Shown here one piece after another: positions 1 to 5,645 of a stretch of 5,645 bases of DNA; the stretch's first letter is position 1, and each line of letters starts with the position of its first letter. The notes under the pieces are model-generated. The model was not told the DNA's origin. It saw nothing but the letters and a program-made list of their open reading frames with translations, and did not search any database. The position numbers and the translations under genes are program-made. This stretch comes from an uncultured Eubacteriales bacterium (GTDB lineage Bacteria; Bacillota; Clostridia; Oscillospirales; Acutalibacteraceae): contig CAKUXU010000053.1 in NCBI GenBank assembly GCA_934700635.1, positions 1 through 5,645 on the forward strand. The letters are read 5' to 3'.

Positions 1-1269
1 GATCAGTATGCCTAAAATAATATATTGAAAATTCTTTCCTAGCATTTTTAATACATTCAAATACTTAAAGCATACAAAAATCTGAACAAAACATACAATT
101 AGTTCCGAAACAAGAGTTGCATATACAGCTCCTACTGCATCAAATTTCCTTATCAATGAATAATTCAAAATCAGATTAATAAACGCTCCAATAAATACTG
201 ATATAATATAGTATTTTTCGTTATCATTTGGAATTAAAATCTGATTTACTAAAACTGTTGAAATAGCCTTGAAGAAAATCACAAATGCTAAAAAAGAAAC
301 AAGTGAAACGCATGGTAGAAATTCTTTGCCAAAGAAAAGTGGAACGAATTCCTGAGATACTGCCAGAATTCCAAAGGCAATTGCTGAACACATAAACATT
401 ACTAAAGAAATTGATTTTTGTACCACTTTCTTATATTCCATTATTTTGTTCTCAGAAATCAATGATACAATACGTGGCAATGATACTGTTCCCAATCCAG
501 TAATAACTCCTAACGGTATATTAACTATTTTATCCGCACTGGAATAATATCCCACCTGTTCATATGTACTCAATAAACCTAGCATCGTTTTGTCCATTTG
601 CTGATAAATACTCATAGCAACAACCGGAATAAATAATGCAATACAGGGTTTTATATGAATAATCATTTCATAAAAAGTAGTTCTTGTTCCTTTAACATAT
701 TTTTTCACCTGTGAAACAAGATATACGTCACTCAAAATTGTTCCTATTACTAAAATAAACGCATATATCAATATATCTTTTCGCGTTTTCACAAATATAA
801 ATATACCCAACAATGTAATTAATTTTATAATCAGGTTTCTGGTAACGGTCAATTTAACTTTTTCAAGCCCCCAGAAAAACCAATTTATATCTATGAAACA
901 ATTTATAATCCATAAAGATTCTATAAGATATAATGGTTTATTTTCCGGAATACACAAACTTACAAATAATAAATAGATGGCAACTATTACCGTTGCCATC
1001 AAACACTGTAATTTTCTTATACTAGAGAACGTATGAGCCAACTCATTTTCATTATGTTTTGTGGCCGCAATCATTTTACTGCCATAATTATTGAAACCAA
1101 GCATTGCAAAAATTGTAAAATAATTTGCGATGTTAGCAACATATGTATACGTTCCCAATTGCTCTGCCCCCAGAACACGATTAATATATGGTGTTGTAAT
1201 TAAAGGTAATACCGTTGCCAACACCTGGTATCCCGTCTGATAGACAAAATTCTTCTTCAGACTAGCCAC
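1..1269 (-). CDS. wzx: Wzx-type polysaccharide repeat-unit flippase (3' end cut off by window)
   Basis: Reading from 1269 to 1 gives 423 open codons with no stop. The product is a very hydrophobic protein with about 12-13 membrane segments (for example around residues 10-24, 41-60, 88-106, 146-160, 166-184, 208-222, 286-304, 322-342, 354-372 and 378-400). Typical features of the polysaccharide-synthase/MATE-like flippase family are visible: an N-terminal LKKNFVYQ stretch before TM1, ITTPYINRVLGAEQLGTY (24-41), FNNYGSK (60-66), QMDKTMLG (224-231) and VGYYSSADKI (239-248). Family members are usually about 470-500 residues, so roughly 50-80 C-terminal residues lie outside the window. The family moves undecaprenyl-pyrophosphate-linked repeat units across the cytoplasmic membrane. 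The start is GTG at 1269: an in-frame TAA at 1285-1287 rules out anything further upstream, and a GAGG sits 8 bases before it. It begins 21 bases after the preceding glycosyltransferase stop, so it is cotranscribed. The flippase assignment is firm, but its exact glycan substrate cannot be read from sequence. Confidence 0.9.
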   Translation of the reverse strand, partial: MASLKKNFVYQTGYQVLATVLPLITTPYINRVLGAEQLGTYTYVANIANYFTIFAMLGFNNYGSKMIAATKHNENELAHTFSSIRKLQCLMATVIVAIYLLFVSLCIPENKPLYLIESLWIINCFIDINWFFWGLEKVKLTVTRNLIIKLITLLGIFIFVKTRKDILIYAFILVIGTILSDVYLVSQVKKYVKGTRTTFYEMIIHIKPCIALFIPVVAMSIYQQMDKTMLGLLSTYEQVGYYSSADKIVNIPLGVITGLGTVSLPRIVSLISENKIMEYKKVVQKSISLVMFMCSAIAFGILAVSQEFVPLFFGKEFLPCVSLVSFLAFVIFFKAISTVLVNQILIPNDNEKYYIISVFIGAFINLILNYSLIRKFDAVGAVYATLVSELIVCFVQIFVCFKYLNVLKMLGKNFQYIILGILI

Positions 1270-1276
1270 AATCTGT

Positions 1277-1281
1277 CCCTC
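1277..1281 (-). promoter_or_regulatory. Ribosome-binding site for the flippase gene (decides the GTG start)
   Basis: On the minus strand GAGGG lies just upstream of GTG at 1269, with 8 bases between GAGG and the start codon. An in-frame TAA at 1285-1287 precedes it, and there is no ATG nearby in frame. GTG is therefore the only conventional start that keeps the conserved N-terminus. Confidence 0.75.
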
Positions 1282-1290
1282 ACTTTATGT

Positions 1291-2424
1291 TTACTTTCCT
1301 ATTATTTGAATTCTTTTTTTCTTATTTTTATATCGTTTCACTATATCAGAAAAATATTTTGCATTAGAATATTTATATACTTTATTTGCACCTGTTTTCT
1401 TTTTTAATTCTACTGCCTTTTCTAACCAGAATTTAGGATAATCAATTACAAATTGCTGAACCAATGCCCTTTCAAGTTCTAATAACTTCTCATATTCTTC
1501 TGGATGACTATTCAAATAATTAATTTTCTCTATTGCATCTTCTGAATTAAATACCCAAGCTTCTTTCGGAAGTACCTGTCCACAAATAATATCACTCGGA
1601 GAAAGCAAAACAACCGTTCCTAATGAGATCGCTTCAATAGCTCCATTTCCTCTTGTCTGCCTTCCTCCAACTTTTAAGTAATATTTTGCTTTATACATTT
1701 CAATAAGATTATTCTTTATATTTTGTTTATGAACTAAAATAGGTTCTCCTGTAGCTTTACTTATTGGTTCAAATTGTGGAATATTTTTTACTGGCCTTTC
1801 GGTAGTCGTGTTAATTTCTCCATAAATTCCAGATTTTTCTACTTCACCCAATTCGTTATGTAAGACTCTCGCCAAATGATCTTTATTAACAAAAGTATAT
1901 GGAAAATCAATCACTCCATGTACCAGATCATTTTCCCCACGTATCAACTGATTTAAGCAGACATCATATCCAAAATAAACTTTGTCTAACATGAAATTAG
2001 CCTCTCCAATCATATATGCCCACAATACTTGAGGATACTTTTGAACAATTTGTGTTGGTACAGAAACATTTATTGAAATGACTGCGTCATATTTTTCCCA
2101 ATTAATGTCACTACATTTAACAGCATAATATCCATTTGGTTTATCACTACCTGGCTCATGAAAATCCATTCCCTTAACAGCCTTAACTGTCTGCGTTTTC
2201 AATTTTCGAAACTCCTTAACCATTTTAGGCATAACCTTTTCCCACATATGGCATTCTGGAGTATTTTCTTCTTCTACAATATAAAAATCACAATCATATT
2301 CATCAAATAAACTAATCGGACCAACACGACCTGCCGACGAATACAATAATTCTACCGGTGACATATCTTCATTTCCAACGTAAAGATCCTGATATACATC
2401 CTGTTTTACTAACGCAATTTTCAT
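1291..2424 (-). CDS. Probable GT-B-fold glycosyltransferase, family uncertain
   Basis: Encodes 377 residues from ATG at 2424, with no signal peptide or membrane segment, so it is probably cytoplasmic. The N-terminus MKIALVKQDVYQDLY is a beta-strand/loop opening as in GT-B enzymes. The best functional clue is in the C-terminal half: KYYLKVGGRQTRGNGAIEAI (about 248-267), followed by SLGTVVLLSPSD. This resembles the nucleotide-sugar-binding EAxxxGxxVL region of GT1/GT4-like enzymes, where the glutamate contacts the donor. The middle (about 105-180) holds a KYDAVISINVSVPTQIV strand and an AYMIGEANF stretch. The usual GT4 GxxxxxKG loop and complete EX7E motif are not recognisable, so assignment to a standard family is tentative. 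The tail is strongly basic (KRYKNKKKRIQIIGK), which may help membrane association. A GTG at 2439 is also in frame, but GGAG at 2434-2437 sits 9 bases before the ATG and fits the shorter form. It lies between acetyltransferase and flippase, which supports a role in repeat-unit assembly. Confidence 0.7.
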   Translation of the reverse strand: MKIALVKQDVYQDLYVGNEDMSPVELLYSSAGRVGPISLFDEYDCDFYIVEEENTPECHMWEKVMPKMVKEFRKLKTQTVKAVKGMDFHEPGSDKPNGYYAVKCSDINWEKYDAVISINVSVPTQIVQKYPQVLWAYMIGEANFMLDKVYFGYDVCLNQLIRGENDLVHGVIDFPYTFVNKDHLARVLHNELGEVEKSGIYGEINTTTERPVKNIPQFEPISKATGEPILVHKQNIKNNLIEMYKAKYYLKVGGRQTRGNGAIEAISLGTVVLLSPSDIICGQVLPKEAWVFNSEDAIEKINYLNSHPEEYEKLLELERALVQQFVIDYPKFWLEKAVELKKKTGANKVYKYSNAKYFSDIVKRYKNKKKRIQIIGK

Positions 2425-2433
2425 CTTTGTTTT

Positions 2434-2437
2434 CTCC
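2434..2437 (-). promoter_or_regulatory. Ribosome-binding site choosing ATG 2424 over GTG 2439
   Basis: GGAG on the minus strand is 9 bases from ATG at 2424. The alternative in-frame GTG at 2439 overlaps this site and has only an A-rich, weak sequence upstream. The five extra residues it would add (MEKTK) look like translated Shine-Dalgarno sequence. Confidence 0.7.
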
Positions 2438-2448
2438 ACTTTTGTTTT

Positions 2449-2952
2449 CTACTTTTCACGAGCAGGTATACCAACTGCTTTTTTATTTGCCGCAATATTT
2501 TTTAATACGACTGCATTTGCACCAATAATTACATTATCTTCTATGATACATTTTCCTAATATTTTTGCCCCAGTTCCTATATAGACTTGATCTTTAATAA
2601 TTGGAGTTCCCTCATTTCTTCCTTCTTTTGCTCCAATTGTTACATTTGACATTATCGTACAATTTTTCCCTATTGTTGCTTCACCTGTAATGACAATTCC
2701 TACTGGATGTCCAATAGCAAAACCTTCATCTATTTTTGCATTATATCCAATATCACAGCCATGTTTTTTAATATTTCTATTTTGAATTATCTTTGCTAGA
2801 ATAAAAAGTTGTTTTCTGTATAACCAATTAGAAAACCTGTAATCTTTTACAGCCGCTACTCCTTTTGAACTAAAACAAAGTAAAAAATAGTTCACAATCG
2901 ACCACTTTCTTCTTGTACTTCTTGCACAATCAAGTTTTATCAAGTCAAACAT
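2449..2952 (-). CDS. Hexapeptide-repeat acetyltransferase, serine O-acetyltransferase-like (polysaccharide O-acetylation likely)
   Basis: Encodes 167 residues. After a short helical N-terminus (1-60), residues about 66-155 form a left-handed beta-helix with imperfect [LIV]-G-x4 hexapeptides, such as ATIGKNCTIMSNVTIGA, VYIGTGAKILG and VIIGANAVV, ending in the typical GIPAR cap (161-165). GHPVGIVITGE (81-91) matches the active-site region of CysE-type serine acetyltransferases, with His82 as the probable catalytic base. The second histidine of CysE (in DRHPKI) is replaced here by NEGTPII (113-119). The protein lacks the long N-terminal domain of true CysE (about 270 residues in E. coli). Short CysE-like enzymes in polysaccharide loci, such as WcaB, are thought to acetylate sugars with acetyl-CoA; that role here is inferred from context. 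The ATG at 2952 has GAGGAAG 7 bases upstream and overlaps the end of the polymerase gene by 8 bases, which suggests translational coupling. Confidence 0.87.
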   Translation of the reverse strand: MFDLIKLDCARSTRRKWSIVNYFLLCFSSKGVAAVKDYRFSNWLYRKQLFILAKIIQNRNIKKHGCDIGYNAKIDEGFAIGHPVGIVITGEATIGKNCTIMSNVTIGAKEGRNEGTPIIKDQVYIGTGAKILGKCIIEDNVIIGANAVVLKNIAANKKAVGIPAREK

Positions 2953-4150
2953 TTCTTAACTTCCTCGTTCTATATTTTTTTCCATCAACAGCACCACTTA
3001 GCATCCAAAATAACATACTGGCCACGCCTGGGCCAAACGGGGGAAAGCATTCAAAAACTGACATTATTATATAAAAAACAGAAATAACAACTACATTCTT
3101 TTCTAACAAATAGTCCTTTTCTCTATTTTGCCGCTTTCCATAAAAAGTTCTAAAATTTAGATACATTCTATTTGCTATCAGTCCAAACAAACATAAACCA
3201 CCAAAAATTCCTGACTGGGCAAGAACCGCTAAATAAAAATTATCCACATAATAATCACCCACCCCAAAACAAAAATATTTCTGAAAAACATCAATTGCAT
3301 CTTTCCAATATTGAGTACGTCCACTAGAAAATGTAGCTATGTTTATTCCTGAAGCATTTGAATATTTATTTATTAAAAATGCTTGTTTTATAATATCTAA
3401 AATAAATTCTGAATTAAATATTACGCAAACTATTAGAGCTATAAGACTTAATTTTATGATTTTATTCTGTAATTTATTCCCCACTAAAATTGTATAAATC
3501 AAACAGATTCCTAATGCAATTAACGCACTCCTAGATTGAACATATAATAAAGGTACTATTAACAATATTGTTCCTGCTAGTTTTATAACTATCTTTTTTC
3601 TTTTTTCACACTGATAATTTATCCAAAATTCCAAAAAACCACAACCTAGTAATTGACCTAAAGTATTTTTGTGTGAAGATCCTGTCATTAAATAAACTTC
3701 ACTACTCATCCACGTTGTAACATTTCCATTTACCCGTGTAATAATAATGTATATAGCTAATATAAAAATCATTACTCTATATACATTCAAAGTACACCAT
3801 ATAAGTTCTTCCTCCCTACAAGCTATAAAAAAAAATATATAATATATCATTGCTGACATTGGTACTAATTTTACAAATGTGGAAATTGCTGTGTTTCCTC
3901 CACTCAATACAACCAACATTTGCATTATGAAAAATCCACCATATGTAATTATAAAAAGTTTCATATAGTCTGTAAGAATAAAACTCTTTTCTACATATAT
4001 AACAAAAACAGCAGCTAACCCCCATACGATATAAGTAATTGGTGTCATGATGCTTTTATTAACATCTGGAAACTGTGATAATAACGCAATCATAATAACT
4101 ATTCCAAAAAATACTTTTTGCTGTTTATATTTTGATATTTTATTCAACAT
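2945..4150 (-). CDS. wzy: O-antigen polymerase/ligase-like membrane protein, probable Wzy repeat-unit polymerase
   Basis: Encodes 401 residues with about 10-12 hydrophobic spans (roughly 13-29, 36-52, 62-82, 95-111, 120-138, 162-177, 186-204, 206-224, 230-248, 305-328, 352-368 and 374-388). Marks of the Wzy/WaaL family are visible: GSSHKNTLGQLLG (157-169), VQSRSALIALG (204-214), then a large loop (about 250-304) with SSGRTQYWKDAIDVF (275-289) and GVGDYYVDNFYL (296-307). The family's conserved arginines and external loop act on polyprenyl-linked glycans. A polymerase is favoured over a ligase because the locus also carries Wzx and looks Gram-positive, so there is no lipid A core to ligate to. 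The start at ATG 4150 is supported by AGAGGA ending 4 bases upstream; this site overlaps the stop codon of the preceding gene. A run of nine T on the coding strand encodes Phe106-108. Specific linkage formed cannot be deduced. Confidence 0.85.
   Translation of the reverse strand: MLNKISKYKQQKVFFGIVIMIALLSQFPDVNKSIMTPITYIVWGLAAVFVIYVEKSFILTDYMKLFIITYGGFFIMQMLVVLSGGNTAISTFVKLVPMSAMIYYIFFFIACREEELIWCTLNVYRVMIFILAIYIIITRVNGNVTTWMSSEVYLMTGSSHKNTLGQLLGCGFLEFWINYQCEKRKKIVIKLAGTILLIVPLLYVQSRSALIALGICLIYTILVGNKLQNKIIKLSLIALIVCVIFNSEFILDIIKQAFLINKYSNASGINIATFSSGRTQYWKDAIDVFQKYFCFGVGDYYVDNFYLAVLAQSGIFGGLCLFGLIANRMYLNFRTFYGKRQNREKDYLLEKNVVVISVFYIIMSVFECFPPFGPGVASMLFWMLSGAVDGKKYRTRKLRNV
3827..3835 (-). 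repeat. T9 homopolymer inside the polymerase gene
   Basis: Nine consecutive A on the plus strand (T9 on the coding strand) encode Phe106-Phe107-Phe108 of the polymerase. The following bases are ATAGC, so loss of a single T produces TTA TAG, an immediate stop after about 108 of 401 codons. Whether it varies in length in cells is unknown. Confidence 0.6.
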
Positions 4151-4159
4151 ATTTTCCTC

Positions 4160-5266
4160 TTATATTAATACTCTACTATAAGCAACTGCCATATTTTCTA
4201 TTGAATACTCCTCTATCATTTTCAAAGATTCTTTTCCCATCTTTTGTTTTATTTCAGGTGTTTCAAAGAAAAGAGAGAGTTTTTTATTTAAATTACGAGA
4301 TATTTCATTTTCATTCTTTATATTTAAAATAAATCCATTTTTGTAGTTTTCTACCAACTCTTGTCCTGCAACACATGCATTAGTTGTAATTACTGGTAAG
4401 CCATAATTCATAGCCTCATTTATTACAAGTCCCCAAATATCTTCTCTCGTAGGCAATACAAAAATATCTGCTGCCTTATAATACTCTGATAATTCTTCAT
4501 TTTTCATAAAGTCCATAAAATATACATGCTGTAATTTTTTTTCTGCTACAATTCTTTTATATTCTTCCGTTGGTTTTCCTCCAATCAAACACAATGCCAC
4601 CTCATCCGACATTCCTTCCATTGCATTTAAAAGTAAATCCCAACCTTTTCGATAAATAAACTGTCCAACCCCTAAAATCAAATATTTTTCTTTTATATTT
4701 AATTTTGTTTTTAGTTTTTCTTTTTCTTTTTCAGTAATTATTTTTCCTATATGGTTACTTTTCTTATATGAAGTAAATGGATATCTGTAAATAATATTTT
4801 TCTTTGCGCCATAGTGCTCTAAATATTTATCTGACATATCACTCGGACTAAAATATCCTTTTGCTCCAGAAATCAAAAATGTTTTATACCATTTTTTTAG
4901 TTTTATTTCTTTATATTTTATAATTCCGCCATCAGATGACAGATAATATGGAATTCTCCTAAACTTAAAATAAATCAATAATGCCATTTCTGTCATGTAA
5001 GAATAAGACGTCAAAACAATCCTGTCATAATTTCCTTTAATTGCTTTAAAAATACTCCAATTAATTTTATTCTCTTTTATGTTTCCATCAGACAAAAATA
5101 TGGCTTTGAAATTTTTTATCTCATCAAAATTATAGTTAAATTTTATTCCCTGATCAGCTGCTCCTTTTGCCTCAAAAACAACCGTTAAATCTACTTTTTT
5201 CCCTAATTCATTATAAAAATCTATCCGATAAGGTACTGGAATATTTGTAACAAACAATACTTTCAT
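4160..5266 (-). CDS. GT4-type glycosyltransferase
   Basis: Encodes 368 residues, the usual length for a GT4 retaining GT-B enzyme. The N-terminal acceptor domain (1 to about 165) starts MKVLFVTNIPVPYRIDFYNEL. The C-terminal donor domain (about 192-368) contains ILGVGQFIYRKGWDLLLNAM (197-216), with the Arg206/Lys207 pair that normally binds donor phosphates, and ADIFVLPTREDIWGLVINEAM (266-286), then GLPVITTNACVAGQELVENYKNGFIL. The EX7E motif appears as Asp276-x7-Glu284, with Asp in place of the first Glu (Glu275 is one position off). The two domains are joined by a Lys/Glu-rich linker (175-194) that contains a GAAAAA x3 tandem repeat. No membrane span is evident. It probably adds one sugar of the lipid-linked repeat unit in the cytoplasm; donor and acceptor cannot be inferred. 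The ATG at 5266 follows the upstream stop by 4 bases, with a weak AAAGG 11 bases away, so initiation may depend on coupling to the upstream gene. The polymerase gene follows 9 bases after its stop. Confidence 0.92.
   Translation of the reverse strand: MKVLFVTNIPVPYRIDFYNELGKKVDLTVVFEAKGAADQGIKFNYNFDEIKNFKAIFLSDGNIKENKINWSIFKAIKGNYDRIVLTSYSYMTEMALLIYFKFRRIPYYLSSDGGIIKYKEIKLKKWYKTFLISGAKGYFSPSDMSDKYLEHYGAKKNIIYRYPFTSYKKSNHIGKIITEKEKEKLKTKLNIKEKYLILGVGQFIYRKGWDLLLNAMEGMSDEVALCLIGGKPTEEYKRIVAEKKLQHVYFMDFMKNEELSEYYKAADIFVLPTREDIWGLVINEAMNYGLPVITTNACVAGQELVENYKNGFILNIKNENEISRNLNKKLSLFFETPEIKQKMGKESLKMIEEYSIENMAVAYSRVLI
4715..4732 (-). repeat. Three tandem copies of a 6-base unit (GAAAAA) in the glycosyltransferase gene
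   Basis: The plus strand shows TTTTTC repeated three times exactly. Read in frame on the minus strand this is GAA AAA x3, encoding Glu-Lys repeats at residues 179-184 in the linker between the two GT-B domains. Gain or loss of a unit would keep the frame and change linker length by two residues. Confidence 0.8.
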
Positions 5267-5270
5267 TTAG

Positions 5271-5645
5271 TTATTGGCCTTTCTTTAAATAAAACTCCTG
5301 TAATTTTTCAGATTCATCAACGATTGAATATCCTGCCTCTTTTATTTGTTCTGCATTGCCGTTGTTTCTTTTTCCTGTTGATCTAATTATCTCGTCCACC
5401 CATTTCTTCTCGTCTAAACTTAGAAAATTTGTATTTGCACATATTTTTGTTTCTCTTGTTACCTGATCTGACAAAATACATTCTAACCCATTTGTCTGAG
5501 CCTCTATTGCAACAAAGCATAAACCTTCAAATCGCGACGGAAGAACAAATAAGTCAAACGCATTATAAAATTCAAATACATTATCGACCGATCCTAAAAA
5601 TACAATACTCTTCTCAACTTTTCTTTCTTTTGCAAGCTCATCGAC
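5271..5645 (-). CDS. GT4-type glycosyltransferase, C-terminal part (5' end outside window)
   Basis: An open frame runs from the right edge to TAA at 5271-5273 and encodes the last 124 residues of a protein whose start lies beyond the window. The visible part is a GT4 donor-binding domain: SIVFLGSVDNVFEFYNAFDL (13-32), then VLPSRFEGLCFVAIEAQ (34-50) with an intact EX7E motif (Glu40 and Glu48), then NGLECILSDQVTRE. The FEGL...EAQ...GL..I.SD pattern followed by a FLSLD segment is common in EpsF-like exopolysaccharide glycosyltransferases of Firmicutes. A TTG at 5472-5474 could be mistaken for the start of a 67-residue protein, but it falls within the conserved domain (CILSDQ), so it is internal. 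The enzyme probably adds a sugar to the lipid-linked repeat unit. Donor sugar is not deducible. It ends 4 bases before the next glycosyltransferase. Confidence 0.9.
   Translation of the reverse strand, partial: VDELAKERKVEKSIVFLGSVDNVFEFYNAFDLFVLPSRFEGLCFVAIEAQTNGLECILSDQVTRETKICANTNFLSLDEKKWVDEIIRSTGKRNNGNAEQIKEAGYSIVDESEKLQEFYLKKGQ

Noticed and set aside
2425..2448. Possible internal promoter or terminator in the largest gap between genes
   Set aside because: Only 24 bases, A-rich on the coding strand, and holding the ribosome-binding site. There is no hairpin followed by a T run and no pair of -35/-10 boxes. The other gaps are shorter still.
3816..4025. Minus-strand open frame of 69 codons
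   Set aside because: It lies wholly inside the polymerase gene in another frame on the same strand. It has no independent ribosome-binding site or domain, and the polymerase frame has clear family motifs.
4132..4332. Plus-strand open frame of 66 codons
   Set aside because: It is antisense to the glycosyltransferase C-terminus and the start of the polymerase. It is Phe/Leu-rich, as expected from the complement of Lys/Glu-rich AT-rich coding DNA, and it has no supporting motif.
4535..4542. A8 run on the coding strand of the GT4 gene as a possible frameshift or phase-variation site
   Set aside because: It is explained by Glu-Lys-Lys codons (GAA AAA AAA) in AT-rich DNA. Runs of this length occur elsewhere in the window, no alternative product is suggested, and the frame continues normally.
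5271..5474. A separate small 67-residue protein starting at TTG 5474
   Set aside because: The frame stays open to the window edge, and the upstream 57 codons encode the EX7E donor site of a GT4 enzyme. The TTG is an internal Leu codon in a conserved segment.

Overview
This window is the interior of a surface-polysaccharide (capsule or exopolysaccharide) biosynthesis operon. Every gene lies on the minus strand, so transcription runs from position 5645 towards position 1. The DNA is AT-rich (roughly one third G+C by eye). Ribosome-binding sites are Gram-positive in style (GAGG, GGAG, AGAGGA), and the protein types are those seen in Clostridia/Lachnospiraceae polysaccharide loci. A low-GC Firmicute, probably a gut clostridium, is the best guess. 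No ribosomal or other marker gene is present to fix the genus.

In transcription order the window holds: (1) the C-terminal part of a GT4-type glycosyltransferase, cut by the right edge (5645 to 5271); (2) a complete GT4-type glycosyltransferase (5266 to 4160); (3) a multi-spanning O-antigen polymerase/ligase-like protein, the likely Wzy repeat-unit polymerase (4150 to 2945); (4) a short left-handed beta-helix (hexapeptide-repeat) acetyltransferase of the serine-acetyltransferase type (2952 to 2449); (5) a less typical, probable GT-B glycosyltransferase (2424 to 1291); (6) a Wzx-type flippase, cut by the left edge (1269 to 1).

The genes are tightly packed. Gaps are 4, 9, -8 (overlap), 24 and 21 bases, and there is no room for internal promoters or terminators. 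No gene-free stretch longer than 24 bases exists. The layout reads as one polycistronic unit of the Wzx/Wzy pathway. The glycosyltransferases build a lipid-linked repeat unit on the cytoplasmic face, the acetyltransferase probably decorates a sugar, Wzx flips the unit across the membrane and Wzy polymerises it outside. The initiating phosphoglycosyl transferase, chain-length regulators and any promoter must lie beyond the right edge if they belong to this locus.

No mobile element, CRISPR array, RNA gene or evident new system was found. The points most worth a second look are the poorly classified glycosyltransferase at 1291-2424, a T9 homopolymer in the polymerase gene where loss of one base creates an immediate stop, an in-frame hexanucleotide repeat in a glycosyltransferase linker, and an acetyltransferase that lacks one of the usual catalytic histidines.
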